DNA of 64,000 nucleotides from Anaerolineae bacterium (GTDB taxonomy: Bacteria > Chloroflexota > Anaerolineae > Aggregatilineales > Aggregatilineaceae). Of the stretch, positions 1-8,638 are shown piece after piece. The DNA lies in contig JAHDLB010000001.1 of the NCBI GenBank assembly GCA_018432315.1, positions 1 to 64,000 of the forward strand, in the 5' to 3' direction. How positions within the stretch are numbered: position 1 is the first letter of the stretch; each line of letters opens with the position of its first letter. Made by a program: the position numbers and the translations under genes. Below the pieces are notes generated by a model. The model was not told where the DNA came from. It saw nothing but the letters and a program-made list of their open reading frames with translations, and searched no databases.

Positions 1-1560
1 GGGCGAGGTGCTGCCCGCGAACGCCCCGCCGCCCAGGTATTGGGCGGTGATGGTGTGCGACCCGGCGCTGAGGGTATCGGTGGTGATGGACGCCTGCCCG
101 CTGCCGTCGAGGGCGTCGGTGCCGAGCGAGGCAGCGCCGTCGAAGAACTCGACCGTTCCGGTGGGCGTGCCCGCGCCGGCGGTGACGGTCGCGGTGATGG
201 TCACCGTTTCCCCGAACGCCGACGGGTTGGGCGCGGTGGTGACGGCGGTGGTCGTGGCGGCGGCGGTGACCGTCAGCGTCGCGTCGACGCCGCTCACGAT
301 CAGGTTGCTCACGCCGCTGAGATTCGCGCCGGTGTTGGTGAAGGTGCCCACGCTGCCAGGATCGACCGTCACGCTGATCGTGCAGGTGGCCGGCCCGGCG
401 CCCAGGCTGCCGCCGGTGAGGGTGACGGTGTTGCCGGTCGCGCTCAGCGAGCCGCCGCAGTCCGATGCGCCGGGCGAGACGCTCAGCGCGGGGTCGAGCG
501 TGTCGGTGAAGCTCAACGTGCCCGCGAACGCCGGGTAGCCCGCGCCGCTGGTCAGCGTGAAGGTCAGGGTCGTCGTCGCGTCCAGGGGAATGCTGGACGC
601 GGTGTACGCTTTGGTGAGGGCCGGGACCTGGGCCTCGTAGGCGCCGATGTCGCACGTCCCGCCGGTGGGCTGGGGCCGCGTCACGCCGCGCTGGTCCACG
701 CTCGCGCAGGTGGCGTTATTGCCCGCGTCGCGCGCCGGGCTGTCGAACGCGATCGCGTGCGTCTGGGTGAAGCCGGGCGCGTTGAGCGCCAGCGCGCCGA
801 GCAGCGGGTCGGCGGACGCGATCCCGCCGCCGCAGGTCGTGCCCGGATATTGCAGATTGCTGCCCTGGTCCGTGGCGGGCGCCGCGCAGTTGCCGCCGCC
901 GTTGTTGGCGACGATCGTGTTGCCGAGCGCGAAGCCGGTCCCGTCCAGGCCGCCGCCGCTGTTGCTGGCGACGGTGCTGTTGTTGAGTGTGATGGTCCCG
1001 CCGTCGCTGTAAATTGCGCCGCCGCTGGCCGCGCTGTTGCCGGAGAGCGTGCTGTTGGTGAGGGTCACCGCCCCGCCGTCGTTGTAAATCGCGCCGCCGC
1101 TGGCCGTGGCCGCGTTGCCGGTGAGCGTCGTCCGGTTGAGCGCGACGGTCCCGCCGTTGTTGGCGATCCCGCCGCCGTCCGCCGCGCTGCCGCCGGTGAC
1201 GGTCAGGTTGACCAGGGTGAGCTGCACGCCGGGATCGACGGTGAAGACGCCGCTGGCGCCCCCCGCGTCGAACGTGACGCTGTGGCCGCTGGCGTCCAGG
1301 GTGGTGTTGGCCGCGATGGCGATCGCGCTGCCGGGCAAGGTGATCGTCCCGTCACAGGCGAACGCGATTGTCCCGCCCGCGGGGGCGGCGGTGAGCTGGG
1401 CCTCGAACGTGGCGTAGTCGCAGACGGTGACGGTGCCGCCGGCGGCGAATGCGGGCGCCGGAGAAGCCGGCGATCCCCCCAACCCAAAAAGCGCGACACA
1501 CGCGCTGAAACACGCCAAAATTGCCAGTTTGGCACGCGTCGGTACATGTTGGCTGTGCAT
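1..1560 (-). CDS. Secreted beta-helix / choice-of-anchor Q / Ig-like surface protein (3' end outside window)
   Basis: The frame is open from an ATG at 1560 to the window edge (520 codons, no stop), so the C-terminus is missing. Residues 1-40 form a signal peptide with a hydrophobic core and an Ala-rich cleavage region. Next comes a right-handed beta-helix stretch with repeated GGAIYNDGG and LTNSTLSGN-type rungs to about residue 200. A DQRGVTRP...DIGAYE motif, typical of choice-of-anchor Q proteins, follows. Then come a conserved-repeat/DUF11-like domain (TLTFTLTSG..., cysteines at DCGG and ATCTI) and a bacterial Ig-like domain (GTPTGTVEFFDG). Such proteins are exposed on the cell surface and may act in adhesion; the ligand cannot be told. 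A GGTGG ribosome site precedes the ATG. Confidence 0.8.
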   Translation of the reverse strand, partial: MHSQHVPTRAKLAILACFSACVALFGLGGSPASPAPAFAAGGTVTVCDYATFEAQLTAAPAGGTIAFACDGTITLPGSAIAIAANTTLDASGHSVTFDAGGASGVFTVDPGVQLTLVNLTVTGGSAADGGGIANNGGTVALNRTTLTGNAATASGGAIYNDGGAVTLTNSTLSGNSAASGGAIYSDGGTITLNNSTVASNSGGGLDGTGFALGNTIVANNGGGNCAAPATDQGSNLQYPGTTCGGGIASADPLLGALALNAPGFTQTHAIAFDSPARDAGNNATCASVDQRGVTRPQPTGGTCDIGAYEAQVPALTKAYTASSIPLDATTTLTFTLTSGAGYPAFAGTLSFTDTLDPALSVSPGASDCGGSLSATGNTVTLTGGSLGAGPATCTISVTVDPGSVGTFTNTGANLSGVSNLIVSGVDATLTVTAAATTTAVTTAPNPSAFGETVTITATVTAGAGTPTGTVEFFDGAASLGTDALDGSGQASITTDTLSAGSHTITAQYLGGGAFAGSTSP

Positions 1561-1807
1561 GGTTCCACCCCACCAAAGATAAGTATCTGCATTCATTTTA
1601 TGTTAGTTCTTGCTTTTACCCTGCAAAAAATCCATAAAAAAGGCCCCACAGTAGCGCAGGTGTTGAGCAAGCGTAGGTTTGGCGCTGACAACCTCGCCTG
1701 AAACGCCAGTATAATGAGATGCGTTGTCGAAACTTCGAGATTGCGACATCATAGACCGCGATCGCGCCTCGCGTACTCAGCTATCCATCGGAATAGGATG
1801 ACGCCCT
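1561..1807. promoter_or_regulatory. AT-rich divergent intergenic region
   Basis: This gap separates the divergent surface-protein and Yip1-like genes. Positions 1575-1645 are strikingly AT-rich for this genome and must hold the promoter of the leftward gene; TAAAAT on the minus strand is a possible -10 element. No well-spaced -35/-10 pair is certain and no RNA gene is seen. Confidence 0.3.
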
Positions 1808-3013
1808 ATGACGCATGCGAAACCGACTTCGAGCGATTTCCCCGTGGCCCAACCGCCGCCGGAATACGGCCTGCTGCCCAACTCGCGGCCCCGCAGCCTG
1901 TGGAGCCAGATCGGGATGGTGCTGCTCCAGCCGGGGCGATTTTTCCGGACGCTGCCCACGCTGCCGGACTCCCGCCAGTGGGTCTGGGCCGCGCTGCTGA
2001 TCCTGGTCCTGGTGGGCTTCAGCGCCGTGCAGGCGGACTCGCACGCGCCGGCCCCCAACGAGGGGCAATCCACAGAGGGCGGCTTCCGCCCGGTGCCGGG
2101 CGATCCGTTCGAGGGTGACGTCTCCGGCGGCGTGGCTGTTTCCGGGGGGGGCTTCGGTCCGGTCGAGGGCGGCCCGGTCGAGGGGCCGGTGGGTCCTGGC
2201 GCGGGCGGTGGCGAGGGGGAATCCAGTCCATCGGACGACTGGACGACCGCGCTGATCGCGGCCAGCAACATCGTCGCGGTGTGGCTCATCGCCATCGTGC
2301 TGCTGGCGGTGGTATCGCTGCTGCGCGGCATCCCGCCGCAGTGGGGCCACAATGTCCAGATCGCCGTGTGGGCCAGCGTGCCGCTCGGCTTGATGGCGGC
2401 GCTCCAGTTGGTGTACTTTTTCGCGGGCGGGACGTCCGGCGAGCCGGGCATGGCGGGCCTGCTGTCTGAATGGGACGCGTATGCCGATCTGGCTGAGTCC
2501 CAGCAGGCGCTGGTCCTGTCGTTTGCCAGCCGCCTGACGCTGTTCTCGGTGTGGGCGCTGGCGCTGGTGTACGTGGGCGGGCGGCAGACGCTGCGCGGCC
2601 CGTGGCTGGCAGTGACGCTGACTGTGCTGGCGCTGGTGGCGCTGATCGTCGCGATCCCGGTCGCCGCGGGGACGATCACCGCGCCGGAAGACGAGGCGGC
2701 TTCCGGCGAGCCCGGCGGGATCATCGGGCCGGACATGATGCCCGGCGAGATGCCCCCCGGCGAGTTCCCGCCCGGCGCGGAGTTCCCCGGCATGGACGAA
2801 TCCGGCATCGAGGGGATGCCCGGTGACGTGCCGCCTGTGGACGAGTCCGGCGAGATCGTTCCCGGCGGCGCGGAGTCCGGCATCGAGGTGCTGCCCGGCG
2901 AGGGGATGCCCGGTGACGTGCCGCCCGCCGAGGAGTCCGGCGCGTCGTCGGAGCCTGCGCCGGAAAGGCTCGCGACAGACGCGATCCAGATCGCGCCGGG
3001 GAGGGCCCGGTGA
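1808..3013 (+). CDS. Yip1-like multi-pass membrane protein with long Pro/Gly/Glu-rich segments
   Basis: This 401-residue protein has a Yip1-family layout: a soluble N-terminus, a first membrane helix at about 38-58, then four helices between about 150 and 300. Two low-complexity stretches interrupt it. The first (about 60-140) is rich in Gly, Pro and Glu between helices 1 and 2. The second is a C-terminal tail (about 300-395) with repeated GMPGDVPP and DESG units; the repeat is also visible in the DNA near 2811 and 2903. It is the first gene of an operon, and its stop overlaps the next GTG in GTGA. Yip1-family proteins in bacteria have no firm function. A role with the exporter encoded downstream is inferred from the overlap only. 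Confidence 0.7.
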   Translation: MTHAKPTSSDFPVAQPPPEYGLLPNSRPRSLWSQIGMVLLQPGRFFRTLPTLPDSRQWVWAALLILVLVGFSAVQADSHAPAPNEGQSTEGGFRPVPGDPFEGDVSGGVAVSGGGFGPVEGGPVEGPVGPGAGGGEGESSPSDDWTTALIAASNIVAVWLIAIVLLAVVSLLRGIPPQWGHNVQIAVWASVPLGLMAALQLVYFFAGGTSGEPGMAGLLSEWDAYADLAESQQALVLSFASRLTLFSVWALALVYVGGRQTLRGPWLAVTLTVLALVALIVAIPVAAGTITAPEDEAASGEPGGIIGPDMMPGEMPPGEFPPGAEFPGMDESGIEGMPGDVPPVDESGEIVPGGAESGIEVLPGEGMPGDVPPAEESGASSEPAPERLATDAIQIAPGRAR

Positions 3014-3759
3014 GCGAGCGCGCGGCCAACAACAGCCACAACAACCACCGCGATATGATCATCGCGCAGTCGGTGTCGAAGGTTTTTCACCTGGGCGACC
3101 AGGTCGTCCATGCGCTCGATGGGGTGTCGCTGCGCATCCCGCCCGGCCAGTTCGTCGCGATCATGGGGCCGAGCGGCTCGGGCAAGAGCACGCTGCTCTA
3201 CCTGCTGGGCGGGCTGGACCACGCCAGCGGCGGCGAGATCCTGGTGGGCGGCGCCCGGCTGGACGGCATGGCCAGCGACGGGCTGGCGCGTTTCCGGCGC
3301 GAGACGGTCGGCTTCATCTTCCAGGCGTTTCACCTGGTCCCGACCATGACCGCGCTCGAAAACGTGGCGCTGCCGGGTGTGTTCGCCGCCATGCCGCGCG
3401 ACGTCCGCGAGCGGCGGGCGCTGGCCCTGCTCAACGCGCTGGGGATGGCCCCGCGCATCGATCACAAGCCGCCTCAGCTCTCGGGCGGCCAGCAGCAGCG
3501 CGTCGCCATCGCGCGGGCGCTGTTCAACAACCCGCCGGTCATCATGGCCGACGAGCCGACCGGCGCGCTGGACAGCCGGACCGGCCAGACCGTGATGCAG
3601 ATGCTGCGCGCGTTGTGCACCCGCCAGGGCAAGACGGTCGTCGTGGTGACGCACGACCTGGGCGTGGCGCAGTATGCCGACCGGATGATTCAGTTGATGG
3701 ACGGGCGCATCGTCGAGGATAAGCTCGTGGCGCCGAAGGAGAAGACGGATGCAGCGTAA
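3010..3759 (+). CDS. ABC transporter ATP-binding protein, MacB/LolD type
   Basis: This 249-residue nucleotide-binding subunit would energise the permease at 6156-7439. All motifs are intact: Walker [10 protein letters not shown] (residues 53-61), Q-loop IFQAFHLVP, signature LSGGQQQR (about 157), Walker B VIMADEP with the D-loop GALD, and H-loop VTHD (His about 215). The short ATPase without membrane helices and the FtsX-type partner match the MacB/LolCDE class, which does mechanical work or exports substrates rather than importing them. The GTG start lies in a 4-base overlap with the upstream stop, and the end overlaps the next gene by 11 bases, so translation is probably coupled. Confidence 0.9.
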   Translation: MSERAANNSHNNHRDMIIAQSVSKVFHLGDQVVHALDGVSLRIPPGQFVAIMGPSGSGKSTLLYLLGGLDHASGGEILVGGARLDGMASDGLARFRRETVGFIFQAFHLVPTMTALENVALPGVFAAMPRDVRERRALALLNALGMAPRIDHKPPQLSGGQQQRVAIARALFNNPPVIMADEPTGALDSRTGQTVMQMLRALCTRQGKTVVVVTHDLGVAQYADRMIQLMDGRIVEDKLVAPKEKTDAA

Positions 3760-6154
3760 ATCAGCCTCGTTGGGTGTAACGATCACCGTCCTGGTGATCG
3801 GCCTTGCGCTGGCGGGCGCGATGGGCCTGCCGGCCCTGGCCCAAGACGAGTCCCCGGCATCGCCGACGCCCGGCAAGCCCGATCCGGCCCCGCCGCCGAG
3901 CGAGCCAAACCAGGTGCCGCCCATCACCGTCACCGGCATCGATCCGGCCCAGGTGACGACCGGGCAGGCCGCGGAGATCACCGTGCAGGGCAGCAATTTC
4001 ACGGCGGCGACCACCGTCCAGCTCAACGGGTACGGCCCGCTGCCGACGACAGTGGTCAACGCGTCCACGCTGCGCGCGGCGATCCCGGCGAGCCTGCCGG
4101 TGGGGCAGTATACCGTGCGGGTCAGCGATCCCCAGGGCGGCAACGCCAATGCGCCCGCGCCACTGGCCGTGGTGGCCCAGGCCACCGACGTACCGACCGA
4201 TACCCCGGCGCCGTCCCTGGCGGTCAGCAGCATCGAGCCGGCCCGCGTGACGGCGGGGCAGCAGGCGGTCCTGTCGGTGTTCGGGAGCGATTTCGCCGAG
4301 ACGACCGTCGTGCGGCTGGTCGGCGTCGGCCTGATGCAGACCACGTTCGTGAGCAGCGGCGCGCTGATGGCGAGCCTGCCCGCGTCGCTGGCACCAGGCC
4401 AGTACGCCGTCGAGGTGACCGACCCGGTCCGCGGCACGGCGGGCGCGTCGCAGCGCCTGAACGTCGTCGCGCCGACCGCGACGCCACCGCCGCCCACGGA
4501 TGCCCCGCCCCCGACGCAGGCCCCGCCGCCGACGGACATCCCCCCGACACCGCTGCCGCCCACGCCGTATCCCGGCGAGCCGTCGCTGGTGGTGCGCAAC
4601 TTCTCGGCCAGCCCGGCGTCGATCGCGCCCGGTGGGACGGTGGCGCTCACCTTCGAGATCGTCAACCAGGGCACGCGCTCCGCGTTGGGCGGCGCCGTCG
4701 CGCTGGACGAGGGCGGCCAGTTCGTCCCGGCGGGCGGGCAGGCCAGCGCCGTGCTGCCCGACCTGGTGCTGGGCGCCCGCCACACCGTGACGCTGCGTGC
4801 CGTGGCGAGCATGGACGCGCCCGAAGGGCCGGTCAGCATCCCGATCACGATGACCTATCACGACTTCGAGGCCAACTCGTACACCAGCAAGGCCACGCTG
4901 AGCGCGACCGTCGTCAAGGCCGAGGAAGTCTCGCAGGTGACGCTGGCCGGGTATGCCTTCGCGCCGAACCCGGTCGAGCCGGGCAGCCGGGTGCGCCTGA
5001 CGGGCATCGTCACCAACAGCGGCAACCAGACGGCGACGAACGTCCTGCTGCGCGTCACCGGGGCGGAAAGCGTGCTGTTGGCCGGCCCCCAGGGCGACAG
5101 CCTGCCGCTGGGCGATATCGCGCCCGGCACCAGCGCGGCAGTCGACATCGATCTGGTGGTCAGGTCCGGCGCCGAGCCGGGCCCCCAGGCCCAGCCGGTG
5201 ACGATCACCTACCTGCAGGACGGCGAGCCGCAAGAAGTCGCGACCAGCGTCACGGTGGACGTGGCGAAGGTCGAAGAGACCGCGCCGCTGATGCTGCTCA
5301 AATCGTATACCACCGGCCAGGACGAGCTACAGCCCGGCGACCGCTTCACGCTGCGCGTGTGGCTGGAGAACGTGGGCGACGGCAAGGCGTCCGACATGCT
5401 GGTGACGTTCGGCACGGTCGAATCGAGCGGCGCGCCGGGCGGCGATACGCCCGGCGGCGACTCCGGCGGCGGCCAGCAGACCAGCACCACGCCCAGCACG
5501 ACGTTCGCGCCGTTGGGCGCGGGCGGGTCGATCTACGTGGGCGACGTCGAGGCCAACGGCGGCAAAGCCTCGCTCAAGCAGGCGTTCATCGTCGATGGCT
5601 CGGTCAAGAGCGGGATCTACAACCTGCCGATCACGCTGCGCTATACCCGCTCGGACGGCTCGACGGCCCAGGAAACGCTCGGTGCCAGCATGGTCGTCGT
5701 CGCGCCGCCGCGCCTCCAGATCACGCTGCAGGGCATGGTCCCGGAGATGGTCAACGTGGGCGAGCCGTTCCCGCTGGCGCTGGAGATCGCCAACAACGGC
5801 GCCGCCGCGGTGACCCTGACCGGGGCCTCGACAGCGGGCGAGAACGTCGAGGTGCTCGAAGGCGCGGACGCGCCGCTCTCCCCGGTCAAGGCGGGCGAAG
5901 ATACGACGTTCAATGCGCTCGTCATGCCGGTGGAAGAAGGGCCGGTCAGCGTGACGGTGACGCTGCGCTACATGGACGACCTCAACCAGGAGCGCGAGAT
6001 CGTGCGGACCTACGAAACCGAGGCGATGGCCCCGCAGGCCCCGCCGGAGGACATGATGCCCCAGCCGCCGGTCACGCCGGAGCCGCAGGAGACGGGCGGC
6101 GGTGACGACCTGGTTGGGCGCTTCCTGCGCGGGCTGTTGGGCCTGGGGAGCTGA
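3749..6154 (+). CDS. Exported IPT/TIG and CARDB multidomain protein in an ABC exporter operon
   Basis: This 801-residue protein starts with a signal peptide (about 1-31, ending LPALAQ). Two IPT/TIG Ig-like domains follow (about 50-135 and 152-238; each has a TAGQ-type turn and ends in an APGQYAVEVTD-like strand). A Pro/Thr-rich linker (about 240-275) leads to about four CARDB-like beta-sandwich modules (about 275-770, with recurring NxGxxxA and ITLRYTRSDG-type strands). The last residues form a short amphipathic LVGRFLRGLLGL helix. It lies between an ATPase and its permease, where MacA-like adaptors sit in other bacteria, so an extracytoplasmic adaptor or substrate role is plausible but unproven. 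The start overlaps the ATPase gene by 11 bases. Confidence 0.75.
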   Translation: MQRKSASLGVTITVLVIGLALAGAMGLPALAQDESPASPTPGKPDPAPPPSEPNQVPPITVTGIDPAQVTTGQAAEITVQGSNFTAATTVQLNGYGPLPTTVVNASTLRAAIPASLPVGQYTVRVSDPQGGNANAPAPLAVVAQATDVPTDTPAPSLAVSSIEPARVTAGQQAVLSVFGSDFAETTVVRLVGVGLMQTTFVSSGALMASLPASLAPGQYAVEVTDPVRGTAGASQRLNVVAPTATPPPPTDAPPPTQAPPPTDIPPTPLPPTPYPGEPSLVVRNFSASPASIAPGGTVALTFEIVNQGTRSALGGAVALDEGGQFVPAGGQASAVLPDLVLGARHTVTLRAVASMDAPEGPVSIPITMTYHDFEANSYTSKATLSATVVKAEEVSQVTLAGYAFAPNPVEPGSRVRLTGIVTNSGNQTATNVLLRVTGAESVLLAGPQGDSLPLGDIAPGTSAAVDIDLVVRSGAEPGPQAQPVTITYLQDGEPQEVATSVTVDVAKVEETAPLMLLKSYTTGQDELQPGDRFTLRVWLENVGDGKASDMLVTFGTVESSGAPGGDTPGGDSGGGQQTSTTPSTTFAPLGAGGSIYVGDVEANGGKASLKQAFIVDGSVKSGIYNLPITLRYTRSDGSTAQETLGASMVVVAPPRLQITLQGMVPEMVNVGEPFPLALEIANNGAAAVTLTGASTAGENVEVLEGADAPLSPVKAGEDTTFNALVMPVEEGPVSVTVTLRYMDDLNQEREIVRTYETEAMAPQAPPEDMMPQPPVTPEPQETGGGDDLVGRFLRGLLGLGS

Positions 6155-6155
6155 G

Positions 6156-7439
6156 ATGATCGGCGAGCTGCTGCCCCTGGCGCTGGGCAACCTGGCCCGC
6201 GCGCGCGGACGGTTGATCATGACGGCGGGCGGTGTCCTGGTGGGCACTGCCGCCGTGGTCCTGCTGATCGCGCTGACCTTCGGCCTGCAGCGGTCCGCCG
6301 AGAAGAGCATCGGCGAGAACGCCTCGCTGACCGAGATCGACGTCTACCCGAACTGGGGGCGCGAGATGAACGAAAACCTGCCCCAGTTGACGGTGGAGGC
6401 GGTGCGCCAGTTCTGGCAGGTGCCGGGCGTGGAGGTGGTCATCCCGATGGTCAACCTGCAGGGCGGCGAGCTGCTGGCGGGGGACTACACGGGCTGGGGG
6501 AACATCATGGGCATCGATCCGGCGCTGCTGCCGTACCTGGGGCTGGAGCTCACCGAGGGGACGTTGTCGCTGGGGCCGGGCCAGGGGCTGCTGGGGCCGC
6601 GTGTGGGCGACAACTTCTTCGACCCCTCGTCCGAAGAGTGGGAGCCGGTCCAGGTGGACCTGATGAACACGCCGTTCGAGGTGCGCCTCTTCCAGTACAA
6701 CAGCCCCACGCCCAGCGAGCGCAAAGTCGAGCTGGAGCTCACCGGCACCTTCCGCGAGGGGACGAGCTTCGACTACGCGATCCTGATGCCGGTGCGCGAT
6801 GTGATGGCGTGGAACGAGTGGATCACCGGCCAGGAGGCGGACCCGGAGACGTTCGTCTACGACCGGGTGGTCGTGCGCGCTACCAGCCGCGAAACCAGCC
6901 AGGACGTGTCCGAGGCGATCCGCGACCTGGGCTACGCGACGGGCGGCATCGGCGACTACCTGAACGCGCTCAACAACTTCTTCGCCACCATGCGCGTGAT
7001 GCTCGGCGGGGTGGGCGCGGTGGCGCTGCTGGTGGCGGCCTTCGGCGTGGCGAACACGATGACCATGGCGATCCTGGAGCGCACCAAGGAGATCGGGCTG
7101 ATGAAGGCCATCGGCGCGACCGACCGCGACGTGCTGACCGTCTTCCTGATCGAGGCCGGGCTGGTGGGGCTGGCGGGCGGCCTGGCGGGAGTCGGGCTGT
7201 CGCTGTTCCTGCAAAACGTGATCAACCAGGCGGTGCAAAACGCGCCCCAGGGCGACAGCCCGGCGCTGATCTTCCTGCCGTTCGATACCTCGCAGATCGG
7301 CGGCAGCCTGATCGTCATCCCGGCGGAGCTGACGGTGCTGGCCGTGGTGCTGGCGACGCTGGTCGGGGTGGGCGCGGGGTTCTACCCGGCGCTGCGCGCC
7401 GCGCACCTGCCCCCGGTGACCGCGCTCAAGCAGGAATGA
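6156..7439 (+). CDS. ABC transporter permease, MacB/FtsX family
   Basis: This 427-residue permease has the MacB arrangement: one N-terminal membrane helix (about 22-45), a large extracytoplasmic MacB_PCD domain (about 46-285), then three C-terminal helices forming the FtsX domain. The FtsX domain carries the typical ANTMTMAILERTKEIGLMKAIGA stretch near the first of these helices and ends PALRAAHLPPVTALKQE. The ATG lies one base after the upstream stop and follows GGGGAG. With the ATPase at 3010-3759 it forms a complete transporter; the substrate is unknown. It ends six bases before the convergent ACT-domain gene. Confidence 0.88.
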   Translation: MIGELLPLALGNLARARGRLIMTAGGVLVGTAAVVLLIALTFGLQRSAEKSIGENASLTEIDVYPNWGREMNENLPQLTVEAVRQFWQVPGVEVVIPMVNLQGGELLAGDYTGWGNIMGIDPALLPYLGLELTEGTLSLGPGQGLLGPRVGDNFFDPSSEEWEPVQVDLMNTPFEVRLFQYNSPTPSERKVELELTGTFREGTSFDYAILMPVRDVMAWNEWITGQEADPETFVYDRVVVRATSRETSQDVSEAIRDLGYATGGIGDYLNALNNFFATMRVMLGGVGAVALLVAAFGVANTMTMAILERTKEIGLMKAIGATDRDVLTVFLIEAGLVGLAGGLAGVGLSLFLQNVINQAVQNAPQGDSPALIFLPFDTSQIGGSLIVIPAELTVLAVVLATLVGVGAGFYPALRAAHLPPVTALKQE

Positions 7440-7445
7440 GCGCGG

Positions 7446-7829
7446 CTAGGTCACGCCCAGGCTCATCGCGATCCGCTGCGCGCTCGACAGGTTGTCGGTG
7501 TCGAGCACGACCTGCCCCTGGTTGGTGACGTACAGCGCGTTGATGTTGATGCCCTGCTCGGCGATGGCTGTCGCCAGCCGGACCAGCTCCTCCGGCTCGT
7601 CTTTCAGGCGCAGCAGCAGGACCTCGCGCACGTTATAAGCGATATTCACCGTCTTGAGCGCTTCTACCGTGGCGTCGGGATTGTTGGTCACGAACTGGAC
7701 AATGCCCTGGTCCGGGCAGGGGGTCGCGTGCAGGGCGAGGATGTGGACGCCGCCTTGGCGCAGGGCGTCGGTCAGCCTTGCCAGCTCGCCTGGGCGGTCC
7801 TGGATCTGAACGGTGAATTCGGTAGCCAT
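7446..7829 (-). CDS. Tandem ACT-domain protein
   Basis: This 127-residue protein consists of two ACT folds and nothing else. The first begins FTVQIQDRPGELARLTDAL and the second EPEELVRLATAIAEQGININALYV. The DRPGEL turn before the first helix is the usual ligand-binding loop. ACT domains bind amino acids or other small ligands. Stand-alone double-ACT proteins are usually called amino-acid-binding regulators, but the ligand cannot be read from sequence. GGGGAGG lies just ahead of the ATG. The gene converges on the permease with almost no gap. Confidence 0.8.
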   Translation of the reverse strand: MATEFTVQIQDRPGELARLTDALRQGGVHILALHATPCPDQGIVQFVTNNPDATVEALKTVNIAYNVREVLLLRLKDEPEELVRLATAIAEQGININALYVTNQGQVVLDTDNLSSAQRIAMSLGVT

Positions 7830-7939
7830 TGCGCCTCCCCAGTATCTGAGCCGTCTATAACCAGTATATGTGAAAAACGTAAAGAGCGTAAGGCGCGCGG
7901 AACACAGGCGTTCCGGGTCGGACAGGAACGCGCGGGCGG

Positions 7940-8398
7940 TCAGGCGTCGGATGGCTGCGGGGGCCGGGCGTCGAGCAGGCGTTCGAGCGCCTCGACGGTG
8001 CGGCCTTGCTCCTCGTTGTCGAGCGATCCCAGCAGTTCGGCGATGGTGACGATCTGCTGGGCCTCGACGTTATACGCCGCGCGCTGGCCCTGTGCGCCCA
8101 ACGAAAAGCGCGGGATGTTGGCGTCGGCGTCGTCGGGCCGCAAACTGACCAGGCTGTCGCGGATCATGGGCTTGAGCGCTTCGGTGACGGTGGCCGGGGG
8201 CATGTCGAGCGCTTCGACCAGGTCCGGGGCGGCCATATCCGGCTGGTCTTTGAGGGCGCTCAGAATGCGCAGTTGGGTGACGGTGAGGTTTTCCAGGCTG
8301 GTATCGAGCCGGTCAGGCCCGATCCGTTTGCCGAGCTGGTGCAGCGCCCGCACGAGGCGGATCGACTGCCGGTACGTGTGCTCCGAAAGGTGATCCAT
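7940..8398 (-). CDS. MarR-family winged-helix transcriptional regulator
   Basis: This 152-residue protein has the MarR layout: an N-terminal dimerisation helix, a winged helix-turn-helix (LTVTQLRILSALKDQP...DLVEALDMPPATVTEALKPMIRDSLVSLRPD...) and C-terminal dimerisation helices (AYNVEAQQIVTIAELLGSLD). I chose the ATG at 8398 because GAGGAA lies five bases upstream; an in-frame GTG four codons earlier is possible. It is divergent from the ABC/FtsX pair at 8639-12161, which it may control, as MarR regulators often repress a divergent transporter. No clear palindrome was found in the 240-base gap. Confidence 0.8.
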   Translation of the reverse strand: MDHLSEHTYRQSIRLVRALHQLGKRIGPDRLDTSLENLTVTQLRILSALKDQPDMAAPDLVEALDMPPATVTEALKPMIRDSLVSLRPDDADANIPRFSLGAQGQRAAYNVEAQQIVTIAELLGSLDNEEQGRTVEALERLLDARPPQPSDA

Positions 8399-8638
8399 GT
8401 GCTTCCTCACAACGGCGTTTGACGGTCGTTCCTACGGATGGGGCTAGCCAATTCTTATAAAGCGATTGCCGGGTTCCTACATTGTCCGAACAGAATCCAC
8501 CTCCATTATACGTCAAGCCTGGCTCCATGAATAGGTAACGTGACCATTCTACCATCGCGCCTGCCGAACTGTATCTGGTCGTGGGCGCGATGTCCTGGTA
8601 GCATTGATACATTCTATCTCTGTTGAAGGACCACAATT

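Noticed and set aside
40-1701. A 553-codon rightward open frame at the left edge
   Set aside because: Its sequence is Arg/Gly repeats typical of an antisense frame. The leftward frame gives a signal peptide, beta-helix and Ig-like domains.
1777-4848. A 1023-codon leftward open frame across the first ABC operon
   Set aside because: It is the antisense shadow of the Yip1-like, ATPase and IPT/CARDB genes. The translation is Ser/Pro/Gly-rich with no recognisable domain.
8313-8636. A 107-codon leftward frame between the MarR gene and the ABC operon
   Set aside because: Much of it overlaps the MarR gene in another frame, and the rest covers the promoter region; no ribosome site or family was found.
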